Assembly: GCA_934045075.1 (NCBI GenBank)
Contig: OW203724.1
Location: 22,845,721 to 22,909,720, forward strand
Reading direction: 5' to 3'
Source of the DNA: Yponomeuta sedellus
Lineage: Eukaryota > Arthropoda > Insecta > Lepidoptera > Yponomeutidae
Length of the DNA: 64,000 nucleotides
The notes beneath the pieces are model-generated. The model saw nothing but the letters and a program-made list of their open reading frames with translations. It searched no databases and was not told the DNA's origin. A program made the translations under genes and the position numbers. Within the stretch, counting starts at the first letter, position 1. Each line of letters starts with the position of its first letter. Below, one piece after another: positions 1-13,600 of this stretch.

Positions 1-1697
1 TTGAGTTTTTGAAAAAATTTTGAAATTTGAAAATTTGACAGACACACAGACAGACATATGCACACGCATTCACACTCACATTATCTTCCAAGATTTCTCA
101 AGATTTATTATTATAAGATTTAGCTTCCAGAGCTAGAATAATTAGCCACCGTCTTTTTTTCTGAAATAAACAGTTTATTTTTTTACAAACACACATAATA
201 AAACAGATGCAACCTAACACAAATCTCCACAATACAATCATTGACAATGGATGCTTAAAATTACCTAAATACTAACTACAAATTCCATTGGTAAATACAT
301 TCCTGGATGAGTCCGGAACAAACCAACTGCGCGCCATGACTTCCCTTATTCCGTTCCAATTCCGAGCCCTCCTGCTAGGCTGCCACCTAAATACCAATGT
401 CTAGCTACAACCGGAAGACAGTCGAAGACGGCTTGGCGCGACCTGGGTGGAACCTGGGTGACCCGGTCATTGCACCGCTTTGACCCAAATATCAGCTGGC
501 TGCCGCTGCCGAGCTGAAGACGGGGCGGCGCAGAAATTAAAAAAAGTTTTTGGGCGGGAGTTTTTTTTTTGTGATTGATTAATGTGCAGTGTGGCCAACT
601 TGATGAATTTCCCGTTTGAGGGAAACTTGAAAAAAATATTTAAAGGTGTTCATACATCCTGTTTTGCTCGCGTAATTTAAAATGTTGTGTTAGGTAATGT
701 AATAAAATGAGTATACTTTTGATAAATGTTGTCAGCTTGCAAATTATAAAAATAGAAAATTGCTATTTGTAGGTACTATAAGAGATCATTATTATTAATT
801 ACTTGTAAGTAAATAAATACGTTTATCTGGGGATTGCTGTTAAATTAGACAGTTAAATTCTCTTTCCATGAACATTCCCTTTCCTTGAACAGCTAGAGAC
901 ATAGAAAGAACGTGGGTCGAGGGCACGGAAAAGACGCGTCGTCTTTCCAATAAATTTACTTTAATACAAAATGTACTGAAGTGACGAGTCCCGTCCTTCC
1001 CATCCGGGCGGAACGAAGCCCATACAGAAGAGACTCAGCAAAGGAGCAACTCGTCGTCGATTCGCGTCTTTTCCGCGCCCTCGTCGCAGATATACGTCTC
1101 CTGTGCACAGATTAGATATGGCTAGCTACGAGTTACCCTGTGTGATCCTCCTGTGTGAAATAAAGCTTTTTAAACAACCGACGCCATCTAGTGGCATTGT
1201 ACCTAACTACTCAATATTTACACCATACCTTACTATAGCAAAATATTTCAAACACTGTACATATAGAATATGAAAGCAATAAAATTAAATAATCTATTTA
1301 TAATAAAAGTAGACACAGCTTTTCTAAATTGTGTGAGTATCAGTATTATTTTGGTCATCAGTATTTTTATCTGGAACGCGTCTGATTGCGTGTGCATCTA
1401 TCTGCCGAAAAGTCGAAAACCACAGAACAAAAAACACTGCGAGCTGCGAGCGGCTGTCAAAAAAAAAGAAATGTCAAGTAACGGAACTTTGTTTTGAAAC
1501 AAAAAATCTGTGTTTTAATTTATTTTCTGCGTTAGTCCCTTTTTAAAACGAACTTTACTGATTTTCGGACTAATGTGCGCAATAACCGTACAAAAATTAG
1601 GTCGCACTTGATAACGCTTGCAAAATTGTTTCTATTGACGTGGACACTTCAAGTCTGATTATTTATTACTAGAAAGCGGTTTATTCTTTCTGTGATA
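1..1697. other. Upstream region of the SVOP-like gene, no gene seen
   Basis: No credible coding region is visible. Positions 165-545 look like a dispersed repeat read on the minus strand: a GC-rich body falls towards a TTTATT (AATAAA on the minus strand) near 175. Positions 918-1083 hold an inverted repeat described separately. AATAAA-like signals at about 950 and 1160, followed by GC-poor sequence, suggest degenerate transposon 3' ends. The SVOP promoter should lie near 1500-1690, but I see no clear TATA box and no start site can be assigned. Confidence 0.5.
918..1083. repeat. Inverted repeat with 21-bp arms
   Basis: The arm at 918-938 (CGAGGGCACGGAAAAGACGC and one more base) is repeated in inverted orientation at 1063-1083 with one mismatch. 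The roughly 124-bp loop contains an AATAAA. This may be a small foldback or MITE core, or a folded piece of a larger element. Confidence 0.65.
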
Positions 1698-4600
1698 ATG
1701 AGGAGAAGTAAAGGATATCAGGACCTGGACGATAATGGGGTGGGACCTCGCCAGCCGCTCCCGCCAATGCCCCCAGCCCAGGAAATAGAGATGGCTTCTG
1801 TATCAGTAGTTCCGGATGGTATGTTTCTAGTTTACAGTTTTGTTTGCGTCGTGCACTGCACTTTCTCATTGTTTGTAATGCCCGGCTGCCGGTTTGCTCA
1901 TGTTATTTGCCGGGCACATAATTTTACTAAAAACTCGCGCAGTCAGATATGGACACTATTTGTTTTAATTATTGACTAAGTAAAACCCAAAAAACTCTTT
2001 TAAGTTCCCTCACCCCGCAACAATGAGACCCAAAATACATCCTTTACACTCAAATTGATTTAGTCATGTCATGTTCTATGACAATTTTACAGAATGCTGC
2101 ACCCCTTGTGCTAATATTTTGACACAAAACTTGACTATACAAAACTGCGGCAGGCGTTGTGAGATAAATATTCTTCTTCCTGTTCCTCTCACTTATAGAG
2201 GTTGGCCATTAGTTTTGCATATTCTTCGTTGTTTCTTGCCAATCGAAATAGGTCTTCAATGCTGGCTACATCTATCCACGTTACAGGTCCACACAACTCA
2301 TTGCACATTATTGTGCGGTCCTGTGTCTTATAAGAGTTGGCTCATCTGTTGATAAGATAAGAATATTCTTTATTGTACACTGGAAATACAACAAATACAA
2401 AACAATTGCAAATATACATAGTAAAATTGGCGGCCTTATTGCTAAAAGCAATTTCTTCCAGACAACCTTACGATAAGTATTGTTTGCCAGAGGCAAAAGC
2501 TATGAAAATGTAAATAGCCTTTATTTGCCAATAACTTAAATAACAAAACTTACAACAAATTCTTAAATTCACAACAGCATGCATTAAATTATATTATTTG
2601 AATTATGAAATTTTAAAAACCTATTTAGAGGCTGTCTTTAGAACGGGTTAGTGCATTAAAAATAATATAATTATGTAATTTTATTACAGTGTCATTTTAA
2701 TTACAAAAATATTTAATAATATATAATTGATTAATTGCCTGCTCATTCTGAGGAAAGGCCTCTCCCAGATATTCCCATTCTACTCTTTGTGATGTAATTC
2801 TTGGCCAAGTAAATCCTGCTTCTTTTTCTATGTCATCAGACCATCTTCTGTTTGGTCTTCCTTTGCCTCTTTTTCCATCTTTTGGATACCATTTGGTTGT
2901 GCGTTTTGTCCATCTGTCATCTTTCATCCTCATTATGTGCGGCCCAACGCCATTTTTGTTTTTGGATAAATTCTGCACAGTCTATTAGTTTTGTTTTATT
3001 TCTGATAGTTTCATTTTTAATTTTGTTGCTTCTTTTAATATTTATAAGACTCTTATTTTACTACAGACACCTTCACGGTAACCCAAGCAGTGAATGCTCT
3101 GGGCTTTGGCTGGTTCCAAGTGAAGCTGTCTCTTTGTACGGGGCTCTGCTGGATGGCTGACTCAATGGAGATGACCATTCTGAGTATTCTGTCACCGGCT
3201 TTACATTGCGAATGGAACATTACCAAGTGAGCCAATAATTTTTATCATACTTCTCATGCTCGGAGATTCCGTGACTTTGATTTTGAAAGATTTAAATCCT
3301 CCTCCATGGAACTACATGGGATTCATAAGTCATTATAGTATGGAAAGCTTTTCTAATTAGGGAAGCGATATATTTAACTGTAAACAGAATAATTATTAAT
3401 CTTTTTCCCTCTTAAATTTATGCAACTTTATAACTGAACATGTTTGGAGCAAAGGCCATAAACTAGTATAATATCGAAAGATGCTGTTCAAATGAGATAA
3501 TTTTGAATAAAGATGAATCTACAAAATTCTACTTTGAACTACTAGCTGACCCAGCGAACTTCGTACCGCCTAACAGTCAATTCCTTTCTTTTTTCTCTCG
3601 GTAAGAACCATCCTCGTACTTCAATGAATATTCTAAAAAAAGAACTAGCGAAAATGGTTCAGCTGCTCTCGAGATTTGCGCTTACCAGCACATTATGTGA
3701 TTCATTTTTATATTATAGATAATGTGTGACCAATTTTATTAGTAAATTCTAATTAAACTAGATGTTTTCATTGTTTCATGATTTACTTATCACTATTACT
3801 TATAACTTCGTTTTACTTGCAGCCTGCCTTAACAGGTAGCAGCTGATCGCGCTTTAGTGGTTTGTGATTCACGTGAAATCTTCACCACAGACTATTGGTG
3901 AAGATTTCCCGATTTTATTTTATTCAGCGTTTTTGGAAGTGTGTTGGACATAATATTATAATCATCATATAATTTGGTCTGTATTATTATGTACTCCAGA
4001 CCAATACAGAGTTATCGGTATTATTCGTCGGTTATGCTGTTATTGCAGTGAAGACCATCATAAACCTTTGCCTAAGTCATCCATCACTAAACATTATGTT
4101 AACAATTTCAGATACCAACAAGCGCTGACTACAACAGTAGTTTTCCTTGGCATGATGCTGAGCTCAACATTCTGGGGCAATATCAGTGACAGATACGGAA
4201 GGAAAACTGTAAGAACCCTCCTTATAAAAAAATCAGGATTTTGTTGGTAATGCACTAAAACTACAAAATGATTTAAGTAATTTTAAATAAAAAAAAAATA
4301 TCTTATTGGTATAGTCTGTTAGCTTTTAGAATATACCTCGGGTTCTTGAGTAGAATTCGGTTTTCTTTCACCAATTTTCGCCGGTTTCGTACTGATGGTC
4401 GAGTCTGATTTCGAAATGAAGTGTCAGATTAGTTCCGATATTTCTATTACACGAATATATTCGATTCTATCCGATAGCAGCAGGTTTATTCTAAAAGTTA
4501 ATAGACTATACATGACTGCCTCGTTTGTCTAGTGGTATCTTTTCTATTACCATTCCAGAGGTCGTATAATACCCACTGAGGGCCGCCATACATTTGTACA

Positions 4601-7600
4601 AATGGCCACGGTCTGGGAGTCTTTACATTTTTGTGATGTGCTAACCTGGTTACCACAGCACAAGGTAACCTAGTTTGGGACGAGGACATGGAGTTGCATT
4701 GTGTGGAGGTTGTTATTAGTATATTGAGATATCCTCATTTGATACTAGCTGGTGCCCGCGACTTCGTCTGCGCAGGATTAGTATTTCGAATAGCTTAGTT
4801 TAGCGTGGCGTAGAAAAGAACTTACATTATGATGACATAAAAATTATCACATAAATTTTTGAGTCGCTTTTGAAAATGTAACAGCCTGAGAATATTGAGA
4901 TGTTATAGTCGGACTATAATTAAGTACATAGTAATGTCAACATAAGAAATACGGTAACTAAGCACTGCGGTGCGGAGCCCTAATCATAGGCTACTGCACT
5001 ATGCTCCTATAAACTATATTTAACTATTATGTTCAACATTTCCATCGTACATTATACATATGTAAGTCTGGCGGTTTTGGCAGCGCACGCCAGAATAGCT
5101 CGCAGATGGTAGATTTTTACCTACTTGACGCTTTTCGTAATATTTTGGACAGTTCACACAATATCTTTATAAATTGTAGCCTATGCTGATGTGTAAGCTG
5201 TGAGTAGTTTTTACGTGAAAGTGAAACAAACAAACATCCATCCATCCATACTTACAAACTTTCGCGTTTATAATATCAGTAGGATTATACACTTCAAACA
5301 GTTTTTGTTGTTATCCTTTTCGTCTCCTCAAAACCAAACAAAAATTTAGGTATGTTTTCCAACAATCTTTCCTCGTAGCCAGCAACTCTCCATCCGTAGG
5401 TTGTCTGGAAGATATTGCTCTAAGCAATAAGGCCGCCAATTGTACTGTATCTATGTAATTATTTTTTATTTGTTTTTCCTGGTGCACAATAAAGAATATT
5501 CTTATCTTATCTTTCCAGGCTCTCTCAATGTGCGGCGTGCTACTGTTCTACTACGGACTGCTTAGTGCGATAGCGCCTAACTTTTTGTGGCTGCTGTTCC
5601 TGCGAGGACTGGTTGGATTCGCCATCGGATGCGTGCCTCAGTCGTGAGTCAGGAGCTGTTTAACATTTGCATGTGAAATATTTTATTTTGTAATTGATAC
5701 TGTAAATGTTTAGCTAAAACAAGCCCCAGAGAGAGGATCTCATCAAGAGACCTCCCAAGCAACGATTTTGGACATTTGTGAAGTGAAAAAAGTTTTATTC
5801 AGTTGAATGTACAGAATTATAAATTTGTGAAGCTTCTAGAACTTAGAAATAAAACAAATGTAGAATGGCACAAAATATGACTTTGAGAAAGAACAGTGTC
5901 CCCCACAATAGGCATAGCCTGTATCGTGGGCGACGGTTTCAGTGTTGCTTAACAATAAATGTGGCGTGTTCTTGCTTAAATTTTAGTTATGCTACGGTAG
6001 GTATATACATCTAAGCCAAAAAAAAATTAAAACTAAATCTAAAGTAAGTATTATTGTACATTTAGAATTTAATATAAGTATTTTTTTATGTACTCAAAAC
6101 TACGTATTTGAAACTCAGTTGATATTAGCCCTTTATTTGAAATATTATATTATTATAATAAATCATTTAATTGATATCTACATATAGATTACTAAGATAT
6201 TGTATCTTACATGTATAATTTATATATATGTAGATTGCTATATCGATACCAAAAATATCGAAATCAGAGATAGATAGAGAATAGAGTATAGATAGAGAAC
6301 ACTTTATTGCACAACCAGAAAAGTATTACAACCATAAGTGTAGTCCGTTATCAACCCTTGTATGTCCCCACTGCTGGGGCACGGGTCTCTTCCTGCACGC
6401 AGGAAAGTTAGGCCATACTCCACCACGGGGGCCAAGTCCGGGTTGGTGGAGGATTGTAAGACAGTGGCGGGCCCTACTGTCAGAAGTTATCAAGCCGCCC
6501 ATAAGGCCTCTGACATGGCTTAACGACTGCCATTATATGACAGCCGGCACCAACGGCTTAACGTGCCTTGCGAAGCACGGAAGCGCTCGGAAAAATGCCA
6601 CTAGCGGTAGTCACGGGACGCTCACCCATCCCGTACCTGACCGCGCCTGTTGTTGCTTAACTAAGTGATAGATTCCAATCACTTGGTTCGCCTAGGCCAC
6701 GAGCGCTATCATAAGTGTAGTGAATCTCTGCATTTCTATATTACATTACATTCCATTGTGTTATCAGCATTATCACCCAACTGCTGCCTTTTTTCTAAAT
6801 GGGCTGTAGCTTTTTTTTTTCAACTTGTTGATTGTTTTTTATAATGGGTTCCGTTTTAATTTAAAGACTTATTGGCTGTCTTTAGGACTTAACTTTATTG
6901 GTACCCTTGCCATAGATGTTTATCATTATGTTTGTAAACCTTAATTTTCCAGGGTCACACTTTATGCTGAGTTCCTGCCAACAAAGCAAAGGGCGAAATG
7001 TGTTGTTCTTCTAGATGTAAGTGCTATTTATATATTCTTGATGTAGATAGTCTATATGAGGTGAAATAAAACCTTAATTGTCAAATTTAAAGACCTATTT
7101 AGAGGCTAAAAATTTCACCCATGCCGGGATTCGAACCCGCAACCTCTGGCTATCCGTGCCAGCGCTCTACCAATTGAGCCAATGGGCGACTCACCGGCAT
7201 CAGTGAAATTTCGAACCTCTTTACACTATTCTCTGTATTACGTACAATTGTCAACCCAAATTTAGAATCGGAGCGAAACCTGGTCGGACTTTTCCGATAT
7301 AACAACACCCGTAAGTAAATCCGGACTAAAAGTCTACAATGTGTTGTGCTTACGAAAGTTTTAGTTCAAAAACCCAAATTTACATAAAATAGGGGTGAAA
7401 ATTAAAATCATATCTAGGAGACTGAATACAATTCGTCTTTGACGCTGCACTCTAATAATAGTGGCCTCACATCCTCACCCGCAGTGTTTCTGGGCGCTGG
7501 GCGCGTGCCTGGAGGTGGCGCTGGCTCTGGTGGTGATGCCGACGCTGGGTTTCCACTGGCTCCTCGCCCTCTCCACGACGCCGCTGCTCATATTTGCGCT

Positions 7601-10600
7601 CATCTGTCCAGTGAGTAAAAGCTCGCTTTTTCTCCTCTATCTGTCCTCTGTCTGTCTATTTCTCCTCTGTCTCTCTCCCTTTCTCTATCTATCTCTCCTC
7701 TATGTCACCGTTTACCTCTCCTCTCCTTCCTCTCTATTTTATTTTTTCTGTCCACTTCTCCTCTCTCTCTACTTTTTTTTCTCTCATTGTTTCCATCTCT
7801 CGCTCTCTTCTATTGTTCCTTTTTACCTCTCTTTTTCCCTCTCGTTCTTTATCTCTCCTTTTTCTTTCTTTAACATCTCTGTAGTTCAACCCTCTACTTC
7901 TCCTTTCTCTACCTCTCCCTTCCCTCTTCTCTTTCTCACTCTTTCTCCTTCTTTTCTCCTTTCTACCTTTAGCCGCTATATATATCTGTCTCTCTCGCTC
8001 GCTCGCTCTATCCCTCCATTTTTCGTCTTTCTCTCTCCAGTGAATTAGATACACCAATGTTTTGTCTGTTACAGTGGCTTCCAGAATCAGCCAGATTCCT
8101 TGTTGCAAGTGGGCAGCCGGACAAAGCTTTGGCGACTCTGGAACAAGTGAGTTTTGTGAAGCGTTTTTATTCCGTTATTTTACAGACGCATTTATAGTGG
8201 CTACATACATTATGCAACGGGACAAATTTTCGAATTTATCATAATAATTATAAAAGATTTTTCATTCAGCGTCTTCCAACTCGTCCATTTATTGTTTGGT
8301 TGTACACACCACCATAAAGATATGAAAGTTAAAAAAAAAACTTGGGACTTTGCATCTAGAAACACAGAACACTGTTTTTTATAGTTTAAACGAGTTCTTT
8401 GAACATAAGTAATTCAAGTTAGACCTTTAATTTTGTTTAAATATTGACTTTTAAAGTTTATTTTATTATGCCTAAAATACAACCAATTTTAACAATTATT
8501 GTAAAAATAAAATGTGAATACACCTGCAAAGGTAAGACTTTGAGATGCCTGTTGTCAAATTCAACTCACTGCACAATTGTATTCAAGTATGACTCACAAT
8601 AAATACTCTTTCTACGTAAGTAGATCATTTATACAGCGTCCAGTGGCACCTTCACTCACACTAGATGGGTGAAGTGACCATTTGGACGCTGCAAAGCCTG
8701 GGACATTGTTTTTTAGATGGTTTTAGGCTTGCCCAGCTCCTACACCATCCTAAGCTGTCAGTCGGCCTAGCACACAGGAAAGACTAGTCAATACCTACGG
8801 AGCCAACTAAGCCGCGGCTTTACCACGTTTTCATTCACCGTGCGGTATCGCTACTGCCAATTCGCAGATGTACGTAACTTTAAATATAAACAAAGTCATA
8901 CGTAGGTAGGTAATGATGGCAGATGGACGAAGGCAGTGACAGAGTGGCGGCCGTGGGAGGGGGAACGGTCGGTGGACAGACCAGCAGCCAGATGGTCAGT
9001 TGACCTATGTAAAGTAGCCGGCAAGCAGTGGATGAGATTAGCGCGAGACCGTGCTGGTTGGCGTGGAAATGAAGAGGCCTATACCCAGCAGTGGGGTTTA
9101 CCGGGCTGATGATGGTGATGATAGGTAGACTCCTTTCGGAACACGTGTCCTAACTCCTCTGATTAACAGTTCCGGAAATTCACACTGTGTTTATTTTACG
9201 TACTCGTCACTTTGGTCACTGCCTGAAGACATTCACTTCCTCAAATTCCCACTCTCATGCAATACCTCCTTCCTGAAATTCCCACTTTTTCAGAATACCC
9301 ACTCACATACTTACGATGATCCTCTTTATGCCTAATACAATGATAACTGACCATTTTATATTAAATATCACTTAGGAGTGTGTATTTCTTTACCTAATGT
9401 TTTACATATTTATAGATACAAATCATCAGATATAAAAAAAGTGCGAATTATCAAAAATGGGAATTTTAGGAAATGAATAGGGATATTGGTAAGTGTGAAT
9501 TTTAGGAACTGTTAATCAGAGGAGTTAGGTAACGTGTTCCCAAAGGGGCAGATTCCCGCACTGAGAATGGGACCTGGGTCTCGCTCAATCAATCAATCGA
9601 TCAATCAATCAATTTCTTTATTTGTAAACATAAGTAAATTATATAAGACGTTAGACGAAGATGTTATGATATGAAAGTTGCTCTATGTTTTGCCTTACGC
9701 GTACAAAATTGGGTTATATTGTAATGAAGATCATGTTCAATGAAATGTCATTACAATTGTCACAATTATTGCATTACACAGCATTCAATTAATGTAATAA
9801 TAATAAAATAAAATTTCTAAGTACAAATGTCAAAAGTGCATGTAAATAAAACAATTTGGTAAATGATGGTTAGGAAAACCTTTGCCAAATAAGAATCAAA
9901 ACACTTGTAATGTCAACAAAAAAAAACTTAATTATAAATTGGTTAATTATAAAAATTAAAAACCATGGAGGAAAAAAAATACATTGGTCATTTGTTATTT
10001 TCTAATAAAAAGTCTGAGACAGAGTAATAACATTTGTTTACAAGCGTGTCAAAAAGTTTTCGTTTAAAATCTGTGATTGTAAGTTCTTTAAAATCGTCTG
10101 ATATTTTATTATAAATTAAGAGCGCCATGTTGACAATGCTTTTTTGCATAAATGCTGTCGCTGCCGTGTCCATTGTTCTACCCACTTGGCTACCATCGCT
10201 GTCTGTCTACTAACACGGCCCAAAATCCCTCCACAGATAGCCCACGACAACGGGCGCCCCATGCTGCTAGGTCGCCTCGTCTGTGACGACTCAGTCGGCA
10301 TCGGCCAACGGGGAAGACTCAAGCATCTGTTAATACCGCAACTCAGGAAGACCAGTCTGCTGCTGTGGCTTATATGGTGAGAGTGGTCAGGGCCGCATTA
10401 AGAGGTCCTGGGGCGACAAATGAGTGAAACGTACCCTAATTCCCGACGTTTGCACAACGTTGCAGTTGCTGTGGTCACGTGTAGACTTAAACAGTGTCCA
10501 TAATTATATTCTTTTTAATGGACTAACCCGTGCTAAGGACACCCTTGCCGGAACTCGAATCCGTGACCTCTAGCTAACCGTGCCAGCGCTCTCCCAACTG

Positions 10601-13600
10601 AGCTAATGGGCGACTTACTGGCATTAGTGAAATTTCGAACCTCTTTACAATACTCTTTTAAATACAATTTTAAAAACCTATTTATAGTCTGATTTTTAAT
10701 TCCGTAGAATTCTGACAGTTATATCATTTTTTGAAATATCAGAGATTACAAACCTTTTGGGCCAGGCACATTTTTCAATTTCAATACGAGTCTGAATATC
10801 TGAGTCTATTTGTTAGTGAATGTTTCCATTTTATAAAGTGCGGTGCTCCACATTAAAAGTGAATTTACGACGAGTGATAATTACGTCTCTTTTCGTCACA
10901 ACCAGCAAATCAAAGTGACAGACGCGACGTGACAGCTAAAATTTTATTCTTCTAAAAAGGTTTACTAAAAACTTAAATTAGTTGGCGGTGTTGTCAGCTC
11001 TAGAATAAAATAAAGTAATTAAAGTTAATTCGATGTATTGTTCATGATATTAAAATATTTGTTATTTTTGTATTAAGTCACTTAAGCAACTAAATAAATA
11101 CGTAGATTTAACCTTATGTAGGTAAAACATAAAAAATACGCAGCATTTAATTTTTTATTATTCTGAAATGGGTCAAATTTGTCTCTTTTTCAGTGGAGAA
11201 CTCTTATAGTAGCAACACTTACGAAATGTCAGAATTCTACGGAATGCAAAATCAGACTGTAGAGGCTAAAAGTGTCCATGATGTCATTGCAAATAGGACG
11301 ATCACCCGCAAATGTTGTTTTGTCGTATTAATTAGTCGCCCTACTCTCAGACCAGTCAAATTTACACAAAAAAATCATACAAATCTATGAAGCCGTTTCG
11401 GAGAAGTTGGATAGCAAACAATGTGAAAGGAGATTTTTGACAGGAGAGAAAAAAATATGTAGCCTATATACGTCCCACTGCAGGGCACGCCTTCTCTCAA
11501 ATAGAGAGAGTGTATAGGCTTAATTTCCAAGCGTGCCCACCGCGGATTGGCAATTTCTGAGGTATATGAACACCTCAGACACTTAGGTTTCGGCACGATG
11601 TCTTCCTTCACAGTATTGCTACTATAACCTCACAAATATACATAACTTAGAAAACAAAGTGATTGGTGTATCCCCGCACCGGAAATCGAACCTAGGTCTC
11701 TCGCTTGCGAGCCCATCGTTCTACCCACTGGGCTAGCCCCGCTTAGTAAAAAACTTACTATTATAAATCTTAATAGCCGAGTCCTGGGTTCTAGATTTGT
11801 TTAGGAGTTACAAAAATTGCTATTACCATCTACGATGATATCTTTTTGCACAACGTCCGCTAGCAAAGGACGGGATGGGTTAGCGTGAGAAGGAAGAGGC
11901 CTATGCCCAACAGTGGGCTCGGTTTATGGGCTGATTAGATCATCATCAACTCATTATGTCCCCACCGAGAGCCACGGGTCTCTTCCCTAATGAAGGTATA
12001 GGCCATACTCCACCACGGGGGCCAAGTGCGGATTGGTGGAGGCTTGCAAGACTAGTGGCTGGTCTTACTGTCAGATGTTTTCAAGCCGCCCTAAGGCCTC
12101 GAGGTTGGAGGCTGGGATATTAAAAATCCATACAATATACGTTTCTTTTGTTGCATGCCACAGAAATGGTAACTGGATTCGGTAAGTAATTCTCTATCAC
12201 TTTCGCAAAGTAGTAAATTAAAGGAAAACATCGTGAGTGAACCCGCAGCCAGTTGGGTCACGTATTGACTTTGTTTTGCCCGTGGACTCTGCTGAGGTTG
12301 TAAATGGTGGTAAACGCGGCGTTGGACGCCCACCACCTCATTGTACCGATCGGAGGCAGTTTTCTAGTACTGGCTGAATGAGGATGGCCGATTTAATAGT
12401 TAATTACACCTGAGATGTCCGCACTTACCCTCATAGTTGGGCCATTGTAAGTAGCAAGCGCTGAGGTATGTTAATACCAGACCTAAGGTTACCTCACGAT
12501 GTTTTCCTTCACCGTTAGCGAGTGGTATTGCTACTATACTAACATAACTTCGAAATGAAGCCATTGGTACATGCCGCAATTCGAACCCGTGACCTCCCGA
12601 TTGAGAAGCTGGCGTTCTACCGCCCCGCTACCACCGCTCTCTGACCGACTAGATGTAGAAGTGACGGGCCATTGCCAAAGTCTATGTCCAATAGTGGATG
12701 AAGGTAGGCTGAAGAAATGATTGGTGTAAAAAGCTTATTTATTTACAAAAACGCGTCTGTGGTAAAGAGAAAGACTATTTAAACAGCATTACACTGCAAT
12801 ACACCGGAAGCCTTGAAAGGGCCGGTAAGAGACGTGCAAGACTATTTAAACAGGATTGAACTGCAATACACCGGAAGCCTTGAGAGGGCCGCTAAGAGAC
12901 GTCCCAGGCGGACATATTACGACCAAATAGGAGATGTATTACTAAAGGGGAAGATAAAAAGTACCTGGCGTGCGTGCAACGACTAATGAACGTTGATAAG
13001 CGAAGGTGATCTGTCACGATCGTGGCAAGTGGAAGTCCCTGGTCTCTGCCTACCCCTCTAAGATACAGGCATAATGTTATGTTATGTTTTTCTTCATGTG
13101 AAATGAAATGAAAAAGTTTTATTCAAAGTAGCGCAGAAACTGCGACTTAATGAATGTTACAATTCAAACTCTGTGCGTTGTGCCTATGCGAAAATAAATT
13201 TAAAAAATACACCGTAGAGTTTTACAATGTCCTGTATTTCAGGATGTCCTGCGCCTTCTGCTACTATGGCCTCGTTCTGATGACGACGGAGCTTTTCGAA
13301 ACTGAGCCATCTGACGGCGAGATAGAGACTTGTTTCGCTGATTGCCGCCCGCTCCAGACGACCGACTACATGGATTTGCTGTGGACTACGCTGGCTGAAT
13401 TTCCCGGTATGTTGTGTTCTGTCATTACCCGACTGATAATGGATGGAGGGCTGTGTAAGTATGTATGTATGCATATTAGTTTACTTAACGCGAAGGCTAC
13501 CTTGGCCGGAGAGCAAGCCAAACAGTCAAATAGCCAACTGCTTCGGTAGGGTGACACAGACACAGTACTCCTCAGTTCAGTTTATCCGTGACCTCGGCAA

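Noticed and set aside
7105..7190. tRNA gene on the minus strand
   Set aside because: Internal promoter boxes are present, but the cloverleaf and anticodon loop are poor and the same flanks recur at several sites. It is a SINE head.
7461..8108. 195-aa and 124-aa open frames in the CT-rich tract
   Set aside because: Composition artefact, although the first also covers the true exon 6.
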